The translations under genes were made by a program, and so were the position numbers. A stretch of 64,000 nucleotides of DNA, from NCBI GenBank assembly GCA_002779605.1, contig PEWE01000020.1, forward strand, positions 186,001-250,000, in the 5' to 3' direction. This document shows, one piece after another, positions 8,122 to 17,737 of this stretch (positions are counted from its first letter, which is position 1; every line of letters starts with the position of its first letter). The notes below the pieces were generated by a model. The model saw nothing but the letters and a program-made list of their open reading frames with translations. It did not search any database and was not told the origin of the DNA. The DNA comes from Zetaproteobacteria bacterium CG06_land_8_20_14_3_00_59_53 (GTDB taxonomy: Bacteria; Pseudomonadota; Zetaproteobacteria; Mariprofundales; Mariprofundaceae).

Positions 8122-9345
8122 ATGCGAAAGCTTATCATCATTAATGCGGCGCCGAGCAGTCGCATCTTCGGGAAGCTTCTGGACCCCTACTGGTTCCACA
8201 ACAATGGTTTTCATGTCGAGCTATGGGATCTGTCGGCCATGCACCATGACCAGGATAGCATCGCTGCCTACTTTTCCGGTGCCGAAGGCTATAGGTATGA
8301 AGGGCCGGGGCACCGTTATTTTCATTCCAGGAAAGCGCTCAGGGATGCTCTCGCTGCCTTGAGCATCAGCGATATCATCTGGCCTGTGAACAGGACCTCA
8401 TACACCCTGCGTGACGATTTCTGGCTGCTACGATTGCTGAAGAAATACGGGCTGAAATATATTGTCGCTGAACTCGAAAACAAAATCGTTCCTGTTGCCG
8501 AAGGTGCAAGCACCCCGGATAGGTTCGCTGGTTTACTTCGCAAGGTTGTTGAGAACAGAAGGATTCTGGGGACTGTTCTGGCTCTCAGGATCAAAGGCTG
8601 GATCATGAATCATACCTCATGGTATCCGGACCCGTTGGCCTATATCGGCGTGGGTCAGGAGGCCAGTCGAAGATTCAAGAAAGCCTTCCGGGGGAGAACG
8701 GCATTCATCAGTATTCCAAGCCCTCTGGTCGAGTGGGACAACTGCCGGGAATTGTCCGATTCGGGCGGGTACAATTTGTTTGTTGATGAATCCATTGCCC
8801 ATGCGCCGGATTCCAAACTCTTCAAAAGGAATATCTGTGTCGATACGCAGCAGTATTTCCAAAACATCTCCCGGGCATTCTCTGTGATCGAGGCCGTGAC
8901 CGGGAAGCCGGTCGTAATCGGGGCGTCGGGAAAGGTGGACTATCAGGAGGATGTGTTCGCCGGACGCAAGCTGGTGTATGGCAGGACGAAGAGTCTAATC
9001 CAACAGGCAAACCTGGTGATTGGGCATGCCTCAAGCGGGTTGTTCCAGTCGGTGGTCAACCGCAAACCCGTTCTGATTATGAATGATCCGACTTTTACCG
9101 TCAGCAAGCAGAAGGATGTCTATGCAATGGCGTCCATGTTCAGGCTAACGCCCATGCTTTCCACGGCGTTGCAATCCACTCAGGTTGCTGATGCCATGAC
9201 AAGGGATACATCCTGCTACGCTGATATCGAGGAACAGTACTTCAGGGCCAAAGGGGTGAGCGGTGACTGGCGCGAGATCGTGGCGCGAGGTCTGGAGGAA
9301 GTGTTCGGAAGTGTGACCGGGAAGCCATCGGGGAACAGGCTGTGA
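8122..9345 (+). CDS. Uncharacterised GT-B-like protein, paralogue of the downstream fusion C-terminus
   Basis: A 407-residue protein I do not recognise. It shares strong colinear similarity with the last 400 residues of the next gene product: INAAPSSRIFG, GFHVELWD, GPGHRYFHSR, TLRDDFWLL, ASGKVDYQEDVFAGR and, near residue 300, IGHASSGL followed by RKPVLIMND. The GHASSGL...RKPVL segment resembles the acceptor/donor-site turn in the C-terminal half of several GT-B glycosyltransferases, so transferase activity is a fair guess. No signal peptide or membrane segment is evident. It sits 2 bases after a sulfotransferase gene, and its relative is fused to a sulfotransferase, so function with sulfation is likely. 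Confidence 0.6.
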   Translation: MRKLIIINAAPSSRIFGKLLDPYWFHNNGFHVELWDLSAMHHDQDSIAAYFSGAEGYRYEGPGHRYFHSRKALRDALAALSISDIIWPVNRTSYTLRDDFWLLRLLKKYGLKYIVAELENKIVPVAEGASTPDRFAGLLRKVVENRRILGTVLALRIKGWIMNHTSWYPDPLAYIGVGQEASRRFKKAFRGRTAFISIPSPLVEWDNCRELSDSGGYNLFVDESIAHAPDSKLFKRNICVDTQQYFQNISRAFSVIEAVTGKPVVIGASGKVDYQEDVFAGRKLVYGRTKSLIQQANLVIGHASSGLFQSVVNRKPVLIMNDPTFTVSKQKDVYAMASMFRLTPMLSTALQSTQVADAMTRDTSCYADIEEQYFRAKGVSGDWREIVARGLEEVFGSVTGKPSGNRL

Positions 9346-9436
9346 TCATAAAGGCATGTGACAAGATTTGTCATGGGCTGGTTGCTGCGGCCATCGTCAG
9401 GGATGCTGCAGGCTGTTTGAACCGGGGAAGGTCCTG

Positions 9437-11656
9437 GTGGGGCTGATTTATGATTTAGTGAAGGACAAACCCGTCTTCGCCAAGGCGAGGAGCGTAATTC
9501 ACGGCCTGCCTTATCTGATGCAGAAAGCCCTCAAGGTAATGTTGTTTCCCTCGCATTACTTCATGATCGCCAAAAACGATATCAATGCCTACCTGGGACA
9601 TGAAGCGGGAGGCTCACATGTTATTTTTGTGGCCGGCTTCCCCAAAAGCGGGACGACATGGGTGGAAAACTTCATCAGCAGGATTCCCGGTTACAGCCCG
9701 CGCGTTTTAGCTGGTTCGCAGGAGGTTATCCGTCTGCACCGCCTGCCTGCCTGTGCCTTCGACAGGGTTTCCCGATGTGCCTATTCATCCTACAAGACGC
9801 ACATCACTCCAAGCAGGGAGAATATCGACGTGCTGGTAAAAAAAGGCATCGACAAGGTGCTGGTGATGTATCGGGATCCGCGCGATATCATCGTCTCGAA
9901 CTATTACCACGTTTTGCAATCGAACCCCTGGAGAACTGATGACCCGTGGTATGCCGATTATACGGTGATGAGTAAGGAGGATGCGTTGTCTCATTCCCTG
10001 GATTTGATGGTCGGCCTTTACGACTCATGGGTGACAGGGTGGAGGCGCGTTGCTCAGGAGCATCCTGCGATCGATTGCCTGATGGTCCAATATGAAAGTC
10101 TGCGGGAGAATCCCGAAAAGGTATTCAGTGATATCCTGGCCTTTTTCGGGGTGGAAATGACCCATTCGACCTTCCAGGACCTGTTGCAGTCGGTGGATGG
10201 GCGATTCGCAAAGTTCCAGGATTTCGGCGAGCCGGGTAAGCGGTCCACCAGGCGTAAGGGGGCGAGCGGCGAGTGGAAGCACGAACTGAACGATGAGCAG
10301 AAGCAGCGAATCAATGAAAGACTGGGGCCGCTGCTTGTTGAATTGGGATATGAATCCGGTCCCGGTATGGCCCGGCATGGGGCTGCAAACAGGTTTGATT
10401 CGATCGGAGGTACCGCATATCGATTTCTGTCTCCGGAGGCCGAGGACCTGCCAAGGCTGATATTCATTACAGCGGCTCCCTGCGGCCGGATATTCGGCAG
10501 AACGCTGGCCCCCGAATGGTTTCAGGACAACGGTTTCCAGGTCGAATTCTGGGATATCTCCCCTCTGTACTATGATGAGCAGAGCCTCGCGGCCTATTCC
10601 TCGGGGGCAAGTGGCTACAGGTTTAAAGGCCCCGGTTACCGACTGTTTCAGTCAAGAGAAAATGTGAAAAAGGCATTGGATGGTCTTGGCAGGAATGACG
10701 TGTTCTGGCATTTGACGCGGACCTCATTCACCCTGTGTGATGATTTCTGGCTGCTTCACCTGTTCAAGCAGCATCGGCTCCGCTATGTCGTGATGGAATT
10801 CGAAAACCAGATCTTCACGGGCAGCGGGGAAAAGGGGCGTAGAACGTTCGGGGACCTTTTCATGAGCGCCATCCATCGCCGGGCCATGCTGGCTAAGATC
10901 CTGTCCAACAGGTTCAAAAGCTGGGTGATGAAGCATACGACATGGTACCAATGGCCGGGTTTGTATATCGGCGTCGGAGGTGTGGCTGAAAGAAGGTATA
11001 GAGAAGTTTTCCGCGCCAACACGAAATTCGTCAGTGTCCCAAGTACGCTGATAAACTGGTCTCCACCCGAGCTGGCAGATTCATCCTCCTACCATGTGTT
11101 TGTCGATGAATCGATCGCCTCTGCACCGGATGCCAAGCTGGAGAATCGTATTATTTGTAATGATATTGATCAGTACTATAAAAATATGAATCGGGTATTT
11201 TCAGTGATCGAGGCCCATACCGGAGTACCGGTGATTATTGCTGCCTCCGGGAAATTCGAATATGCGGAAGATGTGTTTGAAGGGCGCAGGGTGGTTTATG
11301 GCAAGACGCTGAAGCTCATTCACCAGTCCAGCATGGTTATCGGACATGCCTCCAGTGGATTGTATCAGGCGATAGTCAGTCGAAAACCTGTCCTGCTTGT
11401 GAACGACTCAACATTCACAGGAACCAAACAGCGTGATGTAAAGAAGATGGCATCCTTTTTCGGGGTGATGCCGGTTCCCTCTGCGGACTTGCAACAGGAT
11501 CATGTTGAAGAAGCTTTGGCTATGGATACGAGCTGCTTCAGTACTATTGAAGAGGATTATTTCAGGTCCAGAGGTGTGGGTGGAGACTGGCACGAGATTG
11601 TTGCAGAGGCGCTGCGTTCGGCGTTTGGCAAGGACTCCGAAGTGCCCACGGACTGA
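9437..11656 (+). CDS. Two-domain protein: sulfotransferase fused to the uncharacterised GT-B-like domain
   Basis: About 739 residues. Residues 60-320 form a sulfotransferase with PAPS loop GFPKSGTTW (67-75), MYRDPRDIIVS as second PAPS segment and the C-terminal RKGASGEWKHE characteristic of sulfotransferases. Residues from about 338 to the end repeat the whole of the preceding protein (ITAAPCGRIFG, GFQVEFWD, GHASSGLYQ, RKPVLLVND). I choose GTG 9437, which has GGGAAGG just upstream, over a TTG at 9368 whose extra residues look non-family. The fusion links sulfate transfer with the unknown domain. Its size and architecture are unusual. Confidence 0.7.
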   Translation: MGLIYDLVKDKPVFAKARSVIHGLPYLMQKALKVMLFPSHYFMIAKNDINAYLGHEAGGSHVIFVAGFPKSGTTWVENFISRIPGYSPRVLAGSQEVIRLHRLPACAFDRVSRCAYSSYKTHITPSRENIDVLVKKGIDKVLVMYRDPRDIIVSNYYHVLQSNPWRTDDPWYADYTVMSKEDALSHSLDLMVGLYDSWVTGWRRVAQEHPAIDCLMVQYESLRENPEKVFSDILAFFGVEMTHSTFQDLLQSVDGRFAKFQDFGEPGKRSTRRKGASGEWKHELNDEQKQRINERLGPLLVELGYESGPGMARHGAANRFDSIGGTAYRFLSPEAEDLPRLIFITAAPCGRIFGRTLAPEWFQDNGFQVEFWDISPLYYDEQSLAAYSSGASGYRFKGPGYRLFQSRENVKKALDGLGRNDVFWHLTRTSFTLCDDFWLLHLFKQHRLRYVVMEFENQIFTGSGEKGRRTFGDLFMSAIHRRAMLAKILSNRFKSWVMKHTTWYQWPGLYIGVGGVAERRYREVFRANTKFVSVPSTLINWSPPELADSSSYHVFVDESIASAPDAKLENRIICNDIDQYYKNMNRVFSVIEAHTGVPVIIAASGKFEYAEDVFEGRRVVYGKTLKLIHQSSMVIGHASSGLYQAIVSRKPVLLVNDSTFTGTKQRDVKKMASFFGVMPVPSADLQQDHVEEALAMDTSCFSTIEEDYFRSRGVGGDWHEIVAEALRSAFGKDSEVPTD

Positions 11657-11669
11657 ACTGGGGCTGGCT

Positions 11670-13712
11670 ATGAAGGCGTTACTTTCTCTGAAAGAGCATA
11701 ACTTTCATCCAGTTTACAGGCCCGATATTGACGGGCTGCGTGCGGTGGCGATTCTTTCGGTTCTCATTTTTCATGCCTTTCCCTCAATGTTGACAGGTGG
11801 TTTTGTCGGCGTTGATGTATTCTTTGTTATCTCCGGATTCCTGATTTCCAGCATCATCTTCAAAAGCCTGATACGCGGGGATTTCAGTTTTACCGAGTTC
11901 TATGTCCATCGCATCCGACGGATTTTTCCCGCGCTTATTCTTGTTCTGGCAGCTTCGTTCACCTTTGGCTGGTATGCCCTCTGGCCGAGCGAATTCGAGC
12001 AGCTTGGCAAGCATATCGCTGCCAGTTCTGGCTTCGTACAGAACTTCGTGCTTTGGAATGAGTCAGGATACTTCGATACCGAGTCTGCGCTAAAGCCATT
12101 GATGCACCTCTGGTCGCTTGCAGTTGAGGAGCAGTACTACCTGATATATCCCTTGCTGCTCTGGATTGCGTGGCGCTTAGGGGTGAACATAATAATGATG
12201 GTTATTGTGCTCGGTGTCATGTCTTTTGGTTACAACGTGGATCAGGTAAATGACGATGCCGTCAAGGCGTTCTTCTTTCCTCAGGCGCGCTTCTGGGAGC
12301 TTATGGCGGGGGGGGGGCTTGCTTATTATTTGCTGATAACCAAGCAGGTTCACATGACTGACCAGCTGAAGCAGTTGGTGTTTCGTTCGCATGCATTCGG
12401 CAGATCGACTGTTCCGGAGCAGAGAAAAGTCATTGCGAAGAACTTACTCTCAGGCATAGGTCTGCTACTAATCGTCGCTGCTGTTCTCGTTATGAACAAG
12501 GAAACGCCATTCCCGGGGTGGTGGGCCCTGACTCCCGTGGCGGGAACCGTTTGTATCATTCTTGCGGGACCGGAAGCCTGGCTTAACCGAAAGGTATTAG
12601 CGAATCGCTGGATGGTTTTTGTCGGGCTGATCAGCTATCCGTTATATCTGTGGCATTGGCCACTGTTGTCCTTTGCGCACATTGTTGAATCTGGACTTCC
12701 TGCTCTTCCAGTCCGAATTGCAGCGGTAATCATGAGCTTTCTGCTGGCTTGTCTGACGTATCGCTTCGTGGAGAAACCCATTCGCTTTGGCAAGCAACGT
12801 CTCATTATTACAAACTCGCTATGGGTGCTGATGGTTACTCTCGCGGGGGTGGGGTATGGCTGCTTTAAGCTTAATGGTTTGGAATTCCGGAAAATTGTGG
12901 AGCATGCAGTGATCCTGGATAAGCAGCTTGCCGGAATAAACATGAAATATCGGGAAAATGAAATCTGCACAGAGCGTTACCCGGTCCCGGAGCGCAAAGA
13001 GTATAAGACCAATATTTTTTGCGTGCAGAACAGAGACGACAACCCCACGCTTCTTCTTCTCGGCAATAGTTTTGCGAATCATTTGTATGTAGGGTTAATA
13101 ACAAACAGCCATTTTAAGCATCATACAATACTTTCATTTGGTAATTGTGATCCGGCATGGACCGACCCCTTTGAGGTTAACATGGTCGATTTTGCCACCT
13201 GCTCACCCTATCATCGATTGCAGCAGCAAAAGCTGATCGATAATATTGTTACGGGTTCCGGTTCCGTCCGGTACGCCATTATTAGCGGTTTGCTTCGAGA
13301 TGCGCGGAATCCGGATTATATTTCCCGTATCAAGAAGAGAGTGGACTTTCTGGAAAAGAATCATGTTAAAGTCATCATTTTCATACCGCACATCAGCCTT
13401 GGGTATGATCCGAGAGGGTGTTTTTCGAGGCCCTTTTCAGAGGCTATCCGCACCTGTGAACTGCCGGTTCAGGATAAGAATGATATTGTAGCCACTTTCA
13501 GGCCGCTCATGATATCGCTGAAGAATACGAACCCGTACGTTTCTTTTTATGACCAGAATCAGATGTATTGTAACGATAAGAAATGTTCATTTGTGCGTAA
13601 CAGTTTACCCCTGTTTAGAGATGCTCATTTATCCGAGTTCGGCAGCATGGAGATGAGCAAGGCCTTTGAGCAGTGGGCTGCTGTCAATGTTCCTGGAATC
13701 ATAAACAAGTGA
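11670..13712 (+). CDS. OafA/YrhL-type membrane O-acyltransferase with SGNH domain
   Basis: About 680 residues. The first 370 form an acyltransferase_3 membrane domain of about ten helices, opening with YRPDIDGLRAVAIL and the conserved His (residue 35, IFHAF); VDVFFVISGFLI and HLWSLAVEEQYY are hallmark segments. The C-terminal part is an SGNH-like periplasmic domain with LLGNSFANH near residue 460 and DAHLSEFG near residue 650 for the Asp/His pair. It likely O-acetylates the polysaccharide at the membrane. The start is the ATG 13 bases after the upstream stop, preceded by GGGG; a longer frame begins inside the previous gene and is rejected. Confidence 0.88.
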   Translation: MKALLSLKEHNFHPVYRPDIDGLRAVAILSVLIFHAFPSMLTGGFVGVDVFFVISGFLISSIIFKSLIRGDFSFTEFYVHRIRRIFPALILVLAASFTFGWYALWPSEFEQLGKHIAASSGFVQNFVLWNESGYFDTESALKPLMHLWSLAVEEQYYLIYPLLLWIAWRLGVNIIMMVIVLGVMSFGYNVDQVNDDAVKAFFFPQARFWELMAGGGLAYYLLITKQVHMTDQLKQLVFRSHAFGRSTVPEQRKVIAKNLLSGIGLLLIVAAVLVMNKETPFPGWWALTPVAGTVCIILAGPEAWLNRKVLANRWMVFVGLISYPLYLWHWPLLSFAHIVESGLPALPVRIAAVIMSFLLACLTYRFVEKPIRFGKQRLIITNSLWVLMVTLAGVGYGCFKLNGLEFRKIVEHAVILDKQLAGINMKYRENEICTERYPVPERKEYKTNIFCVQNRDDNPTLLLLGNSFANHLYVGLITNSHFKHHTILSFGNCDPAWTDPFEVNMVDFATCSPYHRLQQQKLIDNIVTGSGSVRYAIISGLLRDARNPDYISRIKKRVDFLEKNHVKVIIFIPHISLGYDPRGCFSRPFSEAIRTCELPVQDKNDIVATFRPLMISLKNTNPYVSFYDQNQMYCNDKKCSFVRNSLPLFRDAHLSEFGSMEMSKAFEQWAAVNVPGIINK

Positions 13713-13869
13713 CAGCAACCGCGTTCGATACATAGTTGAGGGATCCATGGCTACCGGCAGGTCACAGTGCAGCGCAAAAAGTCCGGTTGGTATTGAAGGA
13801 AAGCTCGACCCCGAACATCATATGGCCTAGTTTGGGTAAATCTCCAGATTCGCAAAAGAAGAGGGTGTT

Positions 13870-15579
13870 TTGAAGGCTTCAGACGCGCTAGCTAAATATC
13901 TTGTTTCCCATGGGGTTCAGACGTGCTTTGAACTTGTGGGCGGGATGATTACTCATATTCTGGATAGCTTTGCTGAAACAGGTCAGTTTAATATTATCTC
14001 GATGCACCATGAGCAAGCGGCTGCTTTTGCTGCTGAAGGGGTGGTGAGGCAAACCAGGGGAAAAGAGATTGCGCTGGCTATGGGAACCAGTGGTCCCGGC
14101 GCAACCAATCTGATCACCGGTATTGGAAGTTGCTGGTTTGACTCCGTTCCGTGTTTATTTATTACCGGTCAGGTCAACACGCATGAACTAAAGGGTGACC
14201 GATCGATTCGGCAGCAGGGCTTTCAGGAATTAGGCATCATTGAAGTTGTGCGTCCGCTAACAAAGTATGCTGTAAGAGTCGATACTCCGGAAGACTTGCT
14301 GCCCGAACTGCATAAAGCATTGTCGATGGCCCTAAGCGGGCGGCAGGGGCCGGTGTTGCTGGATATTCCTAATGATGTTCAACGTGCTGACATTTCAGAC
14401 GCCTTGGTTGAACAATGGATGCGCCTTCCCCTTGATATTGAGTCAGGACCGGATATCACCGGGACACAGTTGGAGCACCTGACGTCACTCTGCATGGAGG
14501 CGCGGCGTCCGTTGATTTGTATCGGCGGTGGTGCCCGCTGGGCGGATTCGATGGATGGGTGGCTGCTGGCAGCTGATGCGCTTGGTATTCCCTACGTGTC
14601 TACGCTCATGGGTCATGAGCGGGTGGTTTCGCGCCCCTGTTATTTCAATATGATCGGCAGTTACGGCAATCGAGAGGCTAACTGGGCTGTGCAGAACTGT
14701 GATCTGTTGATTGTCGTGGGGGCGAGACTTGATGTCCGGCAAACAGGTGCTGATGTAGACGATTTCGCACGTAGTGCCCGCATTGTCCAGATTGATATCG
14801 ACCCATCTCAATTGGGTAACCGGGTTCAGGCCGATCTGAGTATCTGTGCCACGGCCGAGAGTTTTTTCATGGCATTTCCTCCCAGATCCCTGGTATTTCC
14901 CAACCTGGATGAGAACTGGCTGATCGACCTGGCCGTACATCGCGATCGGGCTCAGTTCAATGAGTATGCCGATTGGGAGATCAGTCCCAGCGAGTTTATA
15001 AAGAAGCTAAATCGCAGCATGGGAAATCGCCCGGTGGATTACGTTTGCGATGTCGGCAATCACCAAATGTGGGCGGCACAAAACCTGCGTTTATCTCCCA
15101 ATCAGGCCGTCCACTACAGCGGAGGTATGGGGGCGATGGGTTTTGCTTTGCCGGCAGCATTGGGTATGGCTATTTACTCCGGTAACAAGGTGGTTGTCAT
15201 TACCGGGGACGGAAGTTTACAAATCAACATTCAGGAACTGGATACGCTTATCCGCTTGGGATTGGACTTGACCATTATTGTCATGAACAATTCAGTGTTG
15301 GGCATGGTCAAGAATTTTCAGGATATGTATTTCGATGGACGTGACCAATCAACCCGGAAAGGCTATAGCAGCCCATCATTTACCGATATTGCAAATGCCT
15401 ATGGGATGAAAGCGATGCGCGTGACGGAGGCTGCAGAAATCGTAGAGGCTTTGAGTCTGGTGTCCGGCTATACTGGTCCGCTGCTGATTGAGGTCATGAT
15501 GGACGGAGCGACAGAATGTCGCCCCCGATTGGCTTTCGGCTCCAAGCTGGACGAGCAGTTCCCGCGCTTGGAAGCCTAG
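13870..15579 (+). CDS. Thiamine-diphosphate enzyme, acetolactate-synthase-like (YerE-like candidate)
   Basis: A 569-residue protein with all three TPP-enzyme domains. The catalytic Glu is in HHEQAAAFAAEG (about residue 48), the middle domain has the ALS-type nucleotide region, and the TPP-Mg motif is GDGSLQ (about 447) ending in MNN. It starts at TTG after AAGAAGAGGG. It could be a catabolic or biosynthetic acetolactate synthase, but no regulatory subunit gene follows, and it lies in a cluster with CDP-3,6-dideoxyhexose genes. In Yersinia the homologue YerE adds a two-carbon unit from pyruvate to a CDP-4-keto-3,6-dideoxysugar to make yersiniose; that role is proposed here by context. Confidence 0.8.
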   Translation: MKASDALAKYLVSHGVQTCFELVGGMITHILDSFAETGQFNIISMHHEQAAAFAAEGVVRQTRGKEIALAMGTSGPGATNLITGIGSCWFDSVPCLFITGQVNTHELKGDRSIRQQGFQELGIIEVVRPLTKYAVRVDTPEDLLPELHKALSMALSGRQGPVLLDIPNDVQRADISDALVEQWMRLPLDIESGPDITGTQLEHLTSLCMEARRPLICIGGGARWADSMDGWLLAADALGIPYVSTLMGHERVVSRPCYFNMIGSYGNREANWAVQNCDLLIVVGARLDVRQTGADVDDFARSARIVQIDIDPSQLGNRVQADLSICATAESFFMAFPPRSLVFPNLDENWLIDLAVHRDRAQFNEYADWEISPSEFIKKLNRSMGNRPVDYVCDVGNHQMWAAQNLRLSPNQAVHYSGGMGAMGFALPAALGMAIYSGNKVVVITGDGSLQINIQELDTLIRLGLDLTIIVMNNSVLGMVKNFQDMYFDGRDQSTRKGYSSPSFTDIANAYGMKAMRVTEAAEIVEALSLVSGYTGPLLIEVMMDGATECRPRLAFGSKLDEQFPRLEA

Positions 15580-15704
15580 TCGAGGATCATGTCGCTGGTT
15601 TGGGCCGGGTTACAAAAACCGGGAAAATATCAATCCAGCTTGCTCAAGTATGTGTACTATGCGTGCAGATTGCGCCGACTCCAGGGAAGAATTGAAAGCA
15701 GCCA

Positions 15705-16778
15705 ATGGATAAACAGACGAATGATTATCGGCACCCGGTTGTGCAAGAGGATCTGGTGTTTCTAACAGAGCATTATCCGATTCCATGGCATTCGTTGGGT
15801 GGGAAAACCGTGTTGATTTCCGGAGCATCCGGTTTTCTGGCCTCGCACATGGTAGAAACGTTGCTTTTTCTGAATGAGGCCCATCAACTGAATATAACGG
15901 TTCTTGCTCTTGTAAGAAGCCGCGATGGATTTATCCAAAGATTTCATCATCACCTGAATCGATCCGAGTTGTTCTGTATCGTGGAAGACATCAACAGTCC
16001 ATTGCACATGGAGCAAAAAATTGACTTCATCGTTCATGCCGCCAGCCAAGCCAGCCCGAAATACTATGCAACTGATCCAGTGGGCACTTTGAGCGCAAAT
16101 ACATTGGGTACGGCAAATCTGCTGGAACTGGCTCGCAGGCATCAAGTGGAAGGGTTTCTCTACTTCAGTAGCGCTGAGGTATACGGCGAATCGGCTCAAG
16201 TCCCGACTGCCGAGAGCGATTATGGTTGTATTGACCCGTTGGCTGTCCGCTCCTGTTATGCCGAAAGCAAACGCATGGGCGAGAATATGTGCGTTTCATG
16301 GCATCACCAATATGGGGTGCCGGCCAGAATAGTCAGGCCTTTTCATACCTATGGCCCCGGCATGAAGCTGGATGATGGACGTGTATATGCCGATTTCGTG
16401 GCAGACATCGTGAACGGACGAAACATCAAATTAAAAAGCGATGGTCAAGCCAGACGAGCCTTCTGCTATGTGGCTGATGCGACAGCCGGTTTTTTGATGG
16501 TGCTCTTACGAGGAGAAAATGCGCAGGCATATAACATTGGCAACCCGGACGCTGATACCAGCATCCGTGATTTGGCTCTGATGCTTGCCGGCCTTTATGC
16601 TGAGAAAGGGATATCTGTTGAGTTTGAAGACCGAAAAGAAAGAGAAGATTATCTGCCGAGCAAGATTTCTGTAGCTTGTCCGGATATTTCACTTGCCAGA
16701 GGGCTAGGCTGGGTTCCTGTTACTGCGTTGGAAATTGGATTCAGCAAGACAATTGAGAGTTATAAACATGAAAATTGA
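15705..16778 (+). CDS. NAD-dependent epimerase/dehydratase (extended SDR)
   Basis: A 357-residue extended SDR. The cofactor loop is SGASGFLASH (about residues 39-48), the catalytic region has FSSAEVYGE and the YxxxK as YAESK, and RPFHTYGPGM follows as in UDP-glucuronate decarboxylase and dTDP-glucose dehydratase relatives. FCYVADA is the usual C-terminal landmark. It should act on a nucleotide sugar, but which one (CDP, UDP or dTDP) is not clear. It overlaps the methyltransferase downstream by 11 bases. Confidence 0.82.
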   Translation: MDKQTNDYRHPVVQEDLVFLTEHYPIPWHSLGGKTVLISGASGFLASHMVETLLFLNEAHQLNITVLALVRSRDGFIQRFHHHLNRSELFCIVEDINSPLHMEQKIDFIVHAASQASPKYYATDPVGTLSANTLGTANLLELARRHQVEGFLYFSSAEVYGESAQVPTAESDYGCIDPLAVRSCYAESKRMGENMCVSWHHQYGVPARIVRPFHTYGPGMKLDDGRVYADFVADIVNGRNIKLKSDGQARRAFCYVADATAGFLMVLLRGENAQAYNIGNPDADTSIRDLALMLAGLYAEKGISVEFEDRKEREDYLPSKISVACPDISLARGLGWVPVTALEIGFSKTIESYKHEN

Positions 16779-17703
16779 CGATACCAGAAATGATTTCATG
16801 GGTGGGGAATGCACCAAGCAGGAATTTATTCAAAGGATGTACGAAGAGCATCACTCGAAGCTGTTCGATTATTCGATGTATTTGAGTAAGACGAATATTG
16901 CATCCATCGAAATAGTTGATGGCAAGGTTATCATGACCTCGCGTGACAGGGCAGTGAGAATGCTTTGTCCGCTTGGCGACCATCGTGTTGCCCCGGTTGA
17001 GGCTTTGAATTTCCTTGATTACGAGACGGTCGATTCCAGCATGATCATGCGACTGGTATCCCCTACTGATACCGTGATCGATATCGGCGCGAACATGGGA
17101 TGGTATTCGATCAATATTGCCAAGACTTTCCCTTCAAGCAGGGTACATGCGTTTGAACCGATTCCGAAGACCTTTTCGTTTCTGAAGAGCAATATCGAGT
17201 TGAACAGGCTGCAGAATGTTATTGCCCATCATTTCGGTTTATCCAGTGAGAAGAAGGACCTTATTTTCTATTACTATCCGGAGGGCGGGGTCAATGCGTC
17301 GGCTGCGAATTTAAGCGAGCGCGCTGATGCTGAAAAGATCACTTGTCATGTCGAGCGCCTTGATGATTTTGTGTATGCGAATGGTTTAAAGGTCGATTTT
17401 ATCAAATGCGATGTCGAGGGGGCCGAGTTGTTTGCTTTTCAAGGAGCAGTGGAAACCCTGAAAAGAGACAATCCAATCGTGTTCACGGAAATGCTCCGGA
17501 AATGGTCTGCAAAGTTCAACTATCATCCCAATGAAATCATAGCCTTGTTCGATGCCATCGGTTATCGCTGCTTTACGGCCAGAGATGGTGCTCTGGTTGA
17601 GTTTCTCAGTATGGATGAGGCTACGCTGGAAACGAATTTTTTCTTTTTGCACAAAGAGAGGCACGAACGGCAAATCGGCCTTCTTGAATTGACTGATTGT
17701 TGA
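16768..17703 (+). CDS. FkbM-family methyltransferase
   Basis: About 311 residues. The SAM-binding motif VIDIGANMGWYS is near residue 107, HAFEPIPKTF follows, and the FkbM hallmark IKCDVEGAE lies near residue 212. FkbM enzymes O-methylate hydroxyls, in polysaccharide loci generally sugars. I use the ATG that overlaps the end of the epimerase gene by 11 bases; the longer frame starts inside that gene. This is the first of two FkbM genes in the locus (see 28222). Confidence 0.85.
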   Translation: MKIDDTRNDFMGGECTKQEFIQRMYEEHHSKLFDYSMYLSKTNIASIEIVDGKVIMTSRDRAVRMLCPLGDHRVAPVEALNFLDYETVDSSMIMRLVSPTDTVIDIGANMGWYSINIAKTFPSSRVHAFEPIPKTFSFLKSNIELNRLQNVIAHHFGLSSEKKDLIFYYYPEGGVNASAANLSERADAEKITCHVERLDDFVYANGLKVDFIKCDVEGAELFAFQGAVETLKRDNPIVFTEMLRKWSAKFNYHPNEIIALFDAIGYRCFTARDGALVEFLSMDEATLETNFFFLHKERHERQIGLLELTDC

Positions 17704-17737
17704 ACCGGATGTACACGAATTTCACACGGTGGGTTTG

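Noticed and set aside
11502-11669. Upstream extension of the acyltransferase reading frame by 56 codons
   Set aside because: It lies wholly within the preceding two-domain gene, and the extra residues are unrelated to the acyltransferase family; the ATG at 11670 has a good ribosome site.
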